Positions 13,643 to 19,705 of a stretch of DNA of 19,705 bases are shown in pieces. The notes beneath the pieces are model-generated. The model was not told the origin of the DNA. It was given only the letters and a program-made list of their open reading frames with translations, and searched no databases. This DNA comes from Mycoplasmatota bacterium (GTDB taxonomy: Bacteria; Bacillota_I; Bacilli_A; Izemoplasmatales; Izemoplasmataceae), in assembly GCA_022712785.1 (NCBI GenBank), contig JAFLJX010000183.1:1-19705 (forward strand), in the 5' to 3' direction. The position numbers and the translations under genes were made by a program. Every line of letters begins with the position of its first letter. Position 1 is the stretch's first letter.

Positions 13643-13670
13643 AAAAACAGGAATAAAAATTCCTGTTTTT
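13643..13670. terminator. Bidirectional terminator between the RNA methyltransferase and the 59-residue gene
   Basis: AAAAACAGGAA and its complement form an 11-base stem with a short loop and T-rich flanks on both strands. It lies 14 bases after the methyltransferase stop and overlaps the convergent small gene's stop codon by two bases. Confidence 0.85.
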
Positions 13671-13848
13671 ATGTTTTTTTTCTTGAAAATTCTTTTGAGG
13701 ACTTACCAGCAAAACCATTTGCTATTGTTCCTTTTTCTTTTTTGTTTTTCATGAATTTAGCACCATGCTTGGCTTCTTTCAATTCGTTGCTTTTTTCAGT
13801 TTCTTCTTCTTTAACTTTTGTTTTCTTCAATTTAAAACTATTTGACAT
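13669..13848 (-). CDS. Small lysine-rich protein, 59 residues, function unknown
   Basis: This short gene encodes 59 residues starting MSNSFKLKKTKVKEEE and ending SSKEFSRKKT. It is strongly charged: an acidic/lysine helix-prone stretch (about 8-27), then a basic half with KFMKNKKEKG and TIANGFAGKSSKEF. No cysteines, membrane segment or known motif is visible. AGGAG lies eight bases before the ATG. An extended -10 promoter (13885-13893) and a terminator (13643-13670) frame it precisely, which argues that it is real. The composition suits a nucleic-acid- or ribosome-associated peptide, but that is a guess. A perfect dyad at the predicted start of transcription suggests regulation. Confidence 0.7.
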   Translation of the reverse strand: MSNSFKLKKTKVKEEETEKSNELKEAKHGAKFMKNKKEKGTIANGFAGKSSKEFSRKKT

Positions 13849-13862
13849 CTAATCAACTCCTT

Positions 13863-13879
13863 TGCATAAATTTTATGCA
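13863..13879. repeat. Perfect 8-base dyad TGCATAAA-T-TTTATGCA beside the small gene's ribosome site
   Basis: The dyad lies just downstream of the -10 box (13885-13890) and directly abuts the AAAGGAG ribosome site of the 59-residue gene. At that position it could be an operator over the transcription start, or a 5'-end hairpin that stabilises the short mRNA or limits ribosome access. Confidence 0.55.
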
Positions 13880-13884
13880 TCTTT

Positions 13885-13893
13885 ATTATATCA
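13885..13893 (-). promoter_or_regulatory. Extended -10 promoter of the 59-residue gene
   Basis: TG-A-TATAAT on the minus strand, 37 bases upstream of the ATG. A poor CTGTTT -35 lies 18 bases away. Confidence 0.6.
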
Positions 13894-13937
13894 CGGATTA
13901 ACTTAACAAAACAGTTATATCAGTAATCCTATATATT

Positions 13938-14756
13938 TTATTCAAATATACCTAAAGAACTTCCAATAATCTTTTTAACATGCTCAGATAATTCTAAAGT
14001 TTTCATAGTTTTTAATTCATCGTATGGTATTGGTTTATGAATTACAAGAACAGTTCTTTTTTTGAAAGGCCATTTTATCTTTTTGTAGTTTTTAGGTTTT
14101 ACTATTGTAATTGGAACAAGTGGAGCTTTACTTTTTAAAGCTACTTTAAATGATCCTTGTTTGAATTCAAGAAGTGAACCGATCTCTTTACTTCTTGTAC
14201 CTTCAGGAAATATTACCATTGATGAACCACTTTTAACATTTTTTATAACATTAATAATTGCTTCTGCGCCTTTTCTATCACTACTTCTATCAATTGTTAC
14301 ACACCCTAAAACTGGCGTCCATTTACCAAACATAAATACATTAACTAATTTTTCTTTTTCTAAAAAAGCTACAGGATACTCATATAATTTATACATTAAT
14401 AATGGTACATCAAACATTGATGTATGATTAGAGTATATTGAGAATCCAGGATCTTTTGGTAAGTTTTCTAATCCAACAACATCAGTTCTCATATTCATAA
14501 GATGCATTGGTATACTTACCATTTGTTTTGCAATCTTGTGTTTTAGCATTGAAGTTTTCGGTTTGTTTTTAGCCACTAAATAGTATGCACCTTCTATATA
14601 ACCCGCAAGTAAAAGTATCATAATTAACCATCCTATTAAGATACTTAATATAATAACAATAGGGTTATTTACTATACCATCTACTTGGTAATCAAATAGA
14701 TATATTCCTAATATTGTAATTATAAAATTCATTATAAGCAATGCAATTGTTAACAT
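13938..14756 (-). CDS. plsC: 1-acyl-sn-glycerol-3-phosphate acyltransferase PlsC
   Basis: PlsC acylates lysophosphatidic acid to phosphatidic acid, the step after PlsY. The protein has 272 residues. Two N-terminal membrane helices (about 1-20 and 32-60) precede the catalytic domain. Motif I is NHTSMFD with His111 and Asp116 (HX4D). Motif III is FPEGTRS (183-189). A VPITI segment (214-218) corresponds to motif IV. AAAGGTG lies six bases before the ATG, and a TATAAT (14800-14805, minus strand) about 45 bases upstream is a likely -10. Downstream, the small gene has its own promoter, with no clear terminator in between. Other PlsC-family enzymes share these motifs, so substrate assignment is by family. 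Confidence 0.92.
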   Translation of the reverse strand: MLTIALLIMNFIITILGIYLFDYQVDGIVNNPIVIILSILIGWLIMILLLAGYIEGAYYLVAKNKPKTSMLKHKIAKQMVSIPMHLMNMRTDVVGLENLPKDPGFSIYSNHTSMFDVPLLMYKLYEYPVAFLEKEKLVNVFMFGKWTPVLGCVTIDRSSDRKGAEAIINVIKNVKSGSSMVIFPEGTRSKEIGSLLEFKQGSFKVALKSKAPLVPITIVKPKNYKKIKWPFKKRTVLVIHKPIPYDELKTMKTLELSEHVKKIIGSSLGIFE

Positions 14757-14878
14757 AAAATCACCTTTTTTAGTTCTTTCATTTAATTTGATATTTATTA
14801 TTATACTATTATTTACTCAAAAGAAAAACCATAAGATTTCTCCTAGGTCTTTATTTCACATATATTTTGATTTAAATA

Positions 14879-15184
14879 CTAAAAATCTATATCTTTTAAT
14901 ATCTTAATTTCTCTATCTAATCCAACACCATATACTGATATATAACCAGAATTTTTTAAATCTTTAATAAAACTTCTAATATTACTTTCTTGATTCTTGT
15001 TTCCATAAACAACATTACTAATATCTGAGTTTTTTGGATTGCGATAAATAGATCCTGAGTTTCTAACTTGTTTTTGAATGTATTTATATGTTTTTACAAC
15101 AAGATCACGATAACCACCAACTACATTTTCATCTCTTTGTTTTCTTAATTTTTCAATGTTGTCTTCAATGTATTTTTTTCCCAT
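14879..15184 (-). CDS. Hypothetical protein with a possible winged-helix-like C-terminus
   Basis: A 101-residue soluble, basic protein that I do not recognise. The N-terminal half is helical and charged (DNIEKLRKQRDE, then TYKYIQKQVRNSG). The C-terminal half, ESNIRSFIKDLKNSGYI followed by a VGLDREIKIL strand, resembles the recognition-helix plus wing pattern of winged-helix DNA-binding domains; this is by eye only. AAAGGAG lies six bases before the ATG. It follows the glycine-zipper gene by 29 bases and so shares its transcript. No clear terminator was found in the gap before plsC. Confidence 0.65.
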   Translation of the reverse strand: MGKKYIEDNIEKLRKQRDENVVGGYRDLVVKTYKYIQKQVRNSGSIYRNPKNSDISNVVYGNKNQESNIRSFIKDLKNSGYISVYGVGLDREIKILKDIDF

Positions 15185-15213
15185 ATTGAACTCCTTTTTT
15201 TATATTATAGTAC

Positions 15214-15660
15214 TTAATATATATTCCCTGCTTCTTCTTCGTCTTTTTCTTTTTTAGAACCAATTCCCGAACCTATTGCTAGTCCTAATGCAATCCCAGC
15301 TCCGGAAAAAGCCACATTCATTGATGAAAAGCCTGCCCCTATTGCTACCCCGAAGACTATTCCAAGCCCAACATATTTTTCAATAATAGAGCCTTTTTGA
15401 TGATATCCAAACTCATCTACTACTGTCTTTTTCAATATTTCTAGTTCTTTTCTATATAGACGATATTGTTTCGGCTCTTTATCTGCTATATTTCTTAAAA
15501 TTCTTTTTAATTCAGTCAATGATTTTTCAACTGTTTCACTTTCTAAATCTCTCAACTTATTGTTTAAGTTAACTATAGATTCAATTTTCAGTTTCTTTAT
15601 CATTTTTTTATCAAAATCTTTAGTCATATATTCTATTTCTGAACCATGATCTTTCAACAT
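15214..15660 (-). CDS. Hypothetical protein: helical N-terminus plus glycine-zipper membrane hairpin
   Basis: A 148-residue protein that I do not recognise. Residues 1-90 are charged and helical, likely coiled coil (IVNLNNKLRDLESETVEKSL, then ILRNIADKEPKQYRLYRKEL). Residues about 96-133 are a Gly/Ala-rich pair of hydrophobic segments (YVGLGIVFGVAIGAG and SGAGIALGLAIGSGIGS) with the GxxxG spacing of glycine-zipper membrane proteins. The tail is acidic. I choose ATG at 15660, which has GAAGGTG seven bases upstream; an earlier TTG lacks that support. It is the first gene of a two-gene unit with the possible winged-helix protein, which raises the idea of a membrane-linked regulator pair. That is speculation. 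Confidence 0.75.
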   Translation of the reverse strand: MLKDHGSEIEYMTKDFDKKMIKKLKIESIVNLNNKLRDLESETVEKSLTELKRILRNIADKEPKQYRLYRKELEILKKTVVDEFGYHQKGSIIEKYVGLGIVFGVAIGAGFSSMNVAFSGAGIALGLAIGSGIGSKKEKDEEEAGNIY

Positions 15661-15700
15661 ATGTAAACACCTTCTTTGTAACAATTAGTTTTATATTAAT

Positions 15701-15729
15701 ATTCTAACATGAATAAGCATTTAATTTAA
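15701..15729 (-). promoter_or_regulatory. Promoter of the glycine-zipper two-gene unit
   Basis: On the minus strand TTAAAT (15724-15729), a 17-base spacer and TAGAAT (15701-15706) with TGT before the hexamer. It lies about 40 bases upstream of the ATG. Confidence 0.5.
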
Positions 15730-15742
15730 CTATATTGATTAA

Positions 15743-15774
15743 AACAGGTAACTATCGATTGATAGTTACCTGTT
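15743..15774 (-). terminator. Intrinsic terminator of the nupOPQ operon
   Basis: A perfect 14-base stem (AACAGGTAACTATC and complement) with a four-base loop lies eight bases after the nupQ stop; the minus-strand RNA continues with UUAAUC after the stem's terminal UU. Confidence 0.85.
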
Positions 15775-15782
15775 AAGTTTAA

Positions 15783-16757
15783 TTATCGTTTAGACTTATC
15801 GTATGGCTCGCCAGCTGCTTTTGGACCAACTACTTTTGAACTGAATATAACAAGTGCAATAATCGTAATTACATATGGTAAGGCAGAGAAAAATTCATAA
15901 GGTAATTTTGAAATAAGTGGTATGTCATTTACGTATCTACCTAAAATTTGACTGAATCCAAAGAATAAACTAGCATATAACACGCCAAATGGCTTCCATT
16001 TACCAAAGATTAAAGCAGCTAGTGCAATAAACCCTGTCCCGTGAATACTAAATACTGTATATTGGATATCTTGAGTTAATATCATGACTGCACCAGCTAA
16101 ACCAGCTAATGCTCCAGAAATAATAACACCCATGTATCTTATTTTGTAGACATTTATTCCCATACTATCTGCAGCATGTGGATTTTCACCAGTTGCACGT
16201 AAATGAAGTCCAAATTTTGTTTTATTAATAACATACCAAGATATAACTACAAGGATAAATGCTAGGTATACAGTTGCATAAATGTTGGTGAATAATATAT
16301 CTCCAATTACTGGAATTTTGTTTAAAAGTGGTACTGTTTGTTTTGTAAATCCAGTTCTATAAATAGGAGTTCTTTGACTTGGATTGTTTGGAGTACCAAA
16401 AATGATTTGTGATAAATAAACAGTAGCTCCAACTGCTAATAAGTTAATTGCGGTTCCTGATATAACTTGGTCAGCTCCAATATTAACACTTAAATAAGCG
16501 TGTATTAGTGAAACAAGTACTCCAAATATCATACCAAGAATCAAAGCTAATAGAGGAGCGATAAGCGATCCTTCTGCAAAAGAAGGTTCTAATAAAACTA
16601 CGGATGCTCCAGCTGCAAAACCACCAAACATCATAAGTCCTTCTAGAGCAATATTAACTACTCCACTTCGTTCTGAAAATAATCCACCAAGACTGGCGAT
16701 AATAATTGGAGTTGAAAATATAAGAGCAAGTGTAAGCATAGAATATACAGTATCCAT
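15783..16757 (-). CDS. nupQ: Nucleoside ABC transporter permease NupQ (YufQ/BmpD-type)
   Basis: This is the second permease of a nucleoside importer, 324 residues, of the BPD_transp_2 (ribose/nucleoside) type. It opens with MDTVYSMLTLALIFSTPIII and then the family hallmark FSERSGVVNIALEGLMMFGGF (about 27-47). The coupling region GENPHAADSMGINVYKIRYMG follows (about 190-210), then GTGFIALAALIFGKWKP (about 240-257). About eight to ten membrane segments are expected. The start ATG shares one base with the nupP stop (TAATG), with GGAGG inside nupP. In B. subtilis the homologous system imports guanosine and related nucleosides; substrate here is by homology. It is the last gene of the operon, before the terminator. 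Confidence 0.92.
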   Translation of the reverse strand: MDTVYSMLTLALIFSTPIIIASLGGLFSERSGVVNIALEGLMMFGGFAAGASVVLLEPSFAEGSLIAPLLALILGMIFGVLVSLIHAYLSVNIGADQVISGTAINLLAVGATVYLSQIIFGTPNNPSQRTPIYRTGFTKQTVPLLNKIPVIGDILFTNIYATVYLAFILVVISWYVINKTKFGLHLRATGENPHAADSMGINVYKIRYMGVIISGALAGLAGAVMILTQDIQYTVFSIHGTGFIALAALIFGKWKPFGVLYASLFFGFSQILGRYVNDIPLISKLPYEFFSALPYVITIIALVIFSSKVVGPKAAGEPYDKSKR

Positions 16758-17866
16758 TATTCTTCCTCCCTCTCTCTAAATCTTATTAGGAATCGTTTAA
16801 TTCCATTTTGCATTGCAATAAATAATACTATTGATGCAATTATTATATTGGATATATCTTTTGGAATACCTCTCAATTGTATCAGAGTCTGAGAAGCTTT
16901 TAATGCACCAAATAATAACCCTGCAAGAACTGATCCTATAGCCGTGGTACCTCCAACTAAGGCGACTGCTATACCATCAAATCCATATCCTTCTGCAGCT
17001 ACAAGAACACGACCATAATCAAATGTACCAATAGCTATTATTACTCCTGCTAACCCTGCAAATGCTCCAGCGATAACCATAGATAGCATAATATTTCTAT
17101 CCACTTTCATTCCTGCATATTTTGAGGCATGTTTGTTAAATCCAGCAGCTCTAAGTTCAAACCCAAAAGTAGTTTTATCAATTATTAACCAAAAAATAAA
17201 TACAGCGATTATAACTAATATGAACCCCCAATGAAAACGCGAAGAATTTGTTAATTCACTAAAGAATTGACTAGCCAGAGAAGCAGTTTCGCTAACATTG
17301 ACAGTTCTTGCATTATCAGATTCAGGAAGTGCTTTAAGTAAATAGTTTGCAGTATATAATGCAATATAGTTCATTAAGATTGTAACAACAACTTCATGAA
17401 CGTTGAATTTAGCTTTTAAGAAGCCAGGTACAAACCCCCAAGCAGCACCAAATAAAACACCAGTAACTACAGCCAATGGTAAATGGATAATCATTGGCAA
17501 ATCAAACACAACTCCAATAAAAATCGCTCCAAATGACCCCATTATTAGTTGGCCTTCAGCACCAATATTGAACAGTCCAGTTCTAAATGCAAATGCTACA
17601 GATAACCCAGTTAATATAATCGGCATTGAATAAACAAATAACTCACCAATATGACGAGGATTAAATACTGTTTTACTAGTTCCAATTTTTGAAATATTAA
17701 TTCCAGTTACTTGTTCAAATAATGCTAGAAAGAAATCCAATGGATTAATACCAGTTATAAGCATTATGATAACCCCAAAACTAAATCCCAAGAAGATAGC
17801 AATCATAGGAACAGTAAAACTTAAATTCTTTTCAGCTGAAATGAATCTTTTAATTTTAGTTAACAT
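16757..17866 (-). CDS. nupP: Nucleoside ABC transporter permease NupP (YufP/BmpC-type)
   Basis: This is the first permease of the importer, 369 residues, BPD_transp_2 family. After a cytoplasmic N-terminus (MLTKIKRFISAEK), hydrophobic segments begin at about residue 18. Family landmarks are AFRTGLFNIGAEGQLIMGSF (about 87-106), FNVHEVVVTILMNYIALY (about 154-171), the coupling segment GFNKHASKYAGMKVDRNIM (about 242-260) and GFDGIAVALVGG (about 294-305). The large stretch after about 170 (ALPESDNARTVNVSETASLA) is the extracytoplasmic loop typical of YufP. AGAGGTG lies within the end of nupO, and the gene overlaps nupO by 11 bases, consistent with coupled translation. Confidence 0.92.
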   Translation of the reverse strand: MLTKIKRFISAEKNLSFTVPMIAIFLGFSFGVIIMLITGINPLDFFLALFEQVTGINISKIGTSKTVFNPRHIGELFVYSMPIILTGLSVAFAFRTGLFNIGAEGQLIMGSFGAIFIGVVFDLPMIIHLPLAVVTGVLFGAAWGFVPGFLKAKFNVHEVVVTILMNYIALYTANYLLKALPESDNARTVNVSETASLASQFFSELTNSSRFHWGFILVIIAVFIFWLIIDKTTFGFELRAAGFNKHASKYAGMKVDRNIMLSMVIAGAFAGLAGVIIAIGTFDYGRVLVAAEGYGFDGIAVALVGGTTAIGSVLAGLLFGALKASQTLIQLRGIPKDISNIIIASIVLFIAMQNGIKRFLIRFREREEE

Positions 17867-19388
17867 TTACATCACCTCTTGTCGATCCACTCATCATTAG
17901 ACCAAGTTCATTAGCAGAAGTTTTTTTAGCATCAACTATCCCAACGATTTCACCTTCATACATAACAGCAATCTTGTCAGAAACATTTAATACTTCTTCT
18001 AATTCAAGAGAAATAAGTAAAACTGCTTTTCCTTTATCTCTTTCTTCAACTAAACGTTTATGAATATATTCAATAGCTCCAACATCAAGTCCCCTTGTTG
18101 GTTGAGCTGCGATTAATAATTGTGGTGAACGATCAATCTCTCTTGCAATAATTGCTTTTTGCTGGTTACCACCAGACATAGTTCTTGCCATAGATGCACT
18201 ATCTTTACCACTTCTAACATCAAACTCTTTAATAAGACGTTCTGAGTTTTCCAATATTGCATCAAATTTAATTAACCCATGTTTTTGATATGCTTCTTTA
18301 TAATAATCTAATAAAACAAAGTTAGCATCTAGTCTAAAATCTAATACTAATCCATATTTATGTCTATCTTCAGGTATATGTCCGATTCCTGATTCAACAC
18401 GTTTACGTATAGAATAATTAGTAATATTTTCTCCATTAAGTAAAATCTCACCACTTTCAACTTTTCTAAGTCCATAAAGTGCTTCAATTAATTCGGTTTG
18501 CCCATTACCATCAATACCGGCAACACACATAATCTCCCCAGGTTTTACATTTAATGTGAAGTCTTTTACAGCAGGAAGTTTTCTATTATCAAGAACATTA
18601 AGTCCTTTAATTTCACAAATTGTTTTCCCTGGTTTTGATATTCCTTTTTCAACTTCAAAACTTACAGGCCTACCAACCATCATTTCTGCTAATTCTTTTT
18701 CAGAAGTAGATGCAACATCAACAGTTCCAATATATTTTCCTCTTCTTAAAACAGTACAACGGTCAGCAACTTCTTTAATCTCTTTTAATTTATGAGTAAT
18801 AAGAACTATTGTTTTCCCTTCTTTTACAAGGTCCCTCATTATTTTCATTAATTCAATAATTTCTTGTGGCGTAAGTACTGCCGTTGGTTCATCAAAAATA
18901 AGAATATTAGCGTCACGATACAACATCTTAAGTATTTCTACACGCTGTTGCATACCAACTGTAATATCTTCAATCTTAGAATATGGATCAACTTTCAATC
19001 CATACTGTTTAGAAATTTCAGCTACTTTCTTCGCAGCAGTATCAATATCAACTCTACGGAACTTATCTAAAGGTTCTGCACCTAATATGATATTTTCAGT
19101 AACAGTAAAGTTTTCCACTAGTTTAAAATGTTGATGCACCATTCCTATTCCCAATTCATTCGCAATATTTGGATTAGTAATTTTAACTTCCTTACCACGA
19201 ACTTTTATAAATCCTTCTTCAGGTTGATACAGACCAAAAAGAACACTCATCAAAGTACTCTTACCCGCACCATTCTCACCCAAAAGTGCATGAATTTCTT
19301 TATCAACAACTTGTAGAGTAACTTTGTCGTTTGCTTTTATACCTGGAAATATCTTGGTAATTCCATTCATTTCAATAGCATAATTCAT
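17856..19388 (-). CDS. nupO: Nucleoside ABC transporter ATP-binding protein NupO (YufO/BmpB-type), two ABC domains
   Basis: This is the double ATPase driving NupP/NupQ, 510 residues. The first ABC domain has Walker A GENGAGKST (37-45), Q-loop VHQHF (84-88), a degenerate signature ITVGMQQR (142-149), Walker B LIFDEPTA (163-170) and switch His199. The second domain has a degenerate Walker A GIDGNGQTE (291-299), a good signature MSGGNQQK (404-411) and a Walker B-like LLIAAQPTRGLD (424-435) with Gln in place of the catalytic Glu and no switch His. This asymmetry is normal for sugar/nucleoside importers. AAGGAG lies seven bases before the ATG. It is the first gene of the visible operon. The binding lipoprotein (BmpA/NupN) gene that usually precedes it is not within the window. 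Confidence 0.94.
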   Translation of the reverse strand: MNYAIEMNGITKIFPGIKANDKVTLQVVDKEIHALLGENGAGKSTLMSVLFGLYQPEEGFIKVRGKEVKITNPNIANELGIGMVHQHFKLVENFTVTENIILGAEPLDKFRRVDIDTAAKKVAEISKQYGLKVDPYSKIEDITVGMQQRVEILKMLYRDANILIFDEPTAVLTPQEIIELMKIMRDLVKEGKTIVLITHKLKEIKEVADRCTVLRRGKYIGTVDVASTSEKELAEMMVGRPVSFEVEKGISKPGKTICEIKGLNVLDNRKLPAVKDFTLNVKPGEIMCVAGIDGNGQTELIEALYGLRKVESGEILLNGENITNYSIRKRVESGIGHIPEDRHKYGLVLDFRLDANFVLLDYYKEAYQKHGLIKFDAILENSERLIKEFDVRSGKDSASMARTMSGGNQQKAIIAREIDRSPQLLIAAQPTRGLDVGAIEYIHKRLVEERDKGKAVLLISLELEEVLNVSDKIAVMYEGEIVGIVDAKKTSANELGLMMSGSTRGDVNVN

Positions 19389-19461
19389 ATTTTTCTCCTT
19401 TTTGGCATATTTTAAAACATTATTTTAATAAATATATTTTTCCTTTTTACCATGTATCATG

Positions 19462-19479
19462 TTGATTAACAGTAATCAA
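19462..19479. repeat. Inverted repeat TTGATTA-ACAG-TAATCAA in the nupO leader
   Basis: Seven-base perfect arms around a four-base loop lie about 45 bases downstream of the predicted start and 75 bases before the nupO ATG. It is a candidate operator or leader hairpin. It does not resemble a PurR box (no CGAAC core). Confidence 0.4.
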
Positions 19480-19525
19480 ACTATCAATTGTTATCGCTAG
19501 TATCCCTAAAAATAATATAATTACA

Positions 19526-19534
19526 ATTATACCA
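19526..19534 (-). promoter_or_regulatory. Extended -10 promoter of nupOPQ
   Basis: TG-G-TATAAT on the minus strand, with no good -35. The predicted start is near 19519, a leader of about 130 bases. It allows nupOPQ expression independent of any upstream binding-protein gene. Confidence 0.55.
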
Positions 19535-19705
19535 TAAAATCAAAATAATTAAAGAAATCTAACAAAATGATTGCGAATTTTTTTCCTTATTAATATATAC
19601 ATGCATTTATTATAAAACAATACCACAAATAATTGAAAATAAAATAAAAAATATAGATAATATAAACTATTAAAAATAAAAGTATCTTTGTAATAATGTA
19701 AACCT

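Larger units (their letters stand above)
19389..19705. other. AT-rich non-coding region upstream of nupO
   Basis: No supported gene lies in these 317 bases up to the right edge. It holds the nupO promoter (19526-19534), an inverted repeat in the leader (19462-19479) and a copy of TAACAATTGA (19484-19493, minus strand). The part beyond 19540 is very AT-rich, and I see no clear structure in it. A binding-protein gene may begin beyond the edge. Confidence 0.6.

Noticed and set aside
17403..17633. Plus-strand open frame inside nupP
   Set aside because: Antisense shadow; the opposite strand has clear family conservation.
1..19705. Mycoplasma genetic code (UGA as tryptophan)
   Set aside because: UGA is used as the potB stop, the genes are full length with TGG tryptophan codons, and none needs UGA read-through.
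1..19705. Mobile element or defence island
   Set aside because: No transposase, integrase, terminal repeats, cas, restriction or typical defence genes are visible; content is mostly housekeeping and transport.

Overview
This is an AT-rich (roughly 30% G+C by eye) bacterial chromosome segment. It has the hallmarks of a low-GC Firmicute or Mollicute-like lineage: strong AGGAGG-type ribosome binding sites, TTG starts, PlsY/PlsC lipid synthesis, a YwbE-family protein and a NupOPQ-type nucleoside importer. UGA acts as a stop (potB ends in TGA, overlapping the potC start) and the tryptophans I checked are TGG. The organism therefore uses the standard bacterial code, not the Mycoplasma code. Something near Acholeplasma, Izemoplasma or Haloplasma would fit, but that placement is inference. 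I see no mobile element, CRISPR array, rRNA or tRNA.

Left block (1-3820, minus strand): a potABCD polyamine importer operon with overlapping genes and a good sigma-A promoter. potD runs off the left edge. Divergent from it is plsY (glycerol-3-phosphate acyltransferase), followed by a short split-barrel-like protein, an M29 aminopeptidase (plus strand) and a small cupin.

Centre (6800-12570, mostly minus strand): a DUF4349 lipoprotein with an apparent extra beta-sandwich domain; a decayed fragment of a pyridoxamine-phosphate-oxidase-like gene; a HAD phosphatase plus methyltransferase pair; a COG2509 FAD-dependent dehydrogenase; an orphan 145-residue protein; and a YwbE homologue. The YwbE gene sits behind a structured 5' leader that begins exactly at a strong promoter and ends in an intrinsic terminator. 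This leader is the most interesting item in the window, because it looks like an attenuator or riboswitch that I cannot match to a common class.

Right block (12600-19705): a divergent TRM11-like RNA methyltransferase; a 59-residue lysine-rich protein; plsC, the second acyltransferase of phosphatidic acid synthesis (plsY lies about 9 kb away); a two-gene unit with a glycine-zipper membrane protein and a possible winged-helix protein; and a three-gene nucleoside ABC importer (nupO-nupP-nupQ). The importer's binding-protein gene is not in the window and would lie beyond the right edge if it is in the usual place.

Together the genes suggest a cell that imports polyamines and nucleosides and trims peptides, while making its own phosphatidic acid. 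Most intergenic promoters carry an extended -10 (TGn before the hexamer), and most transcription units end in clear hairpin terminators, so unit boundaries are unusually easy to read.
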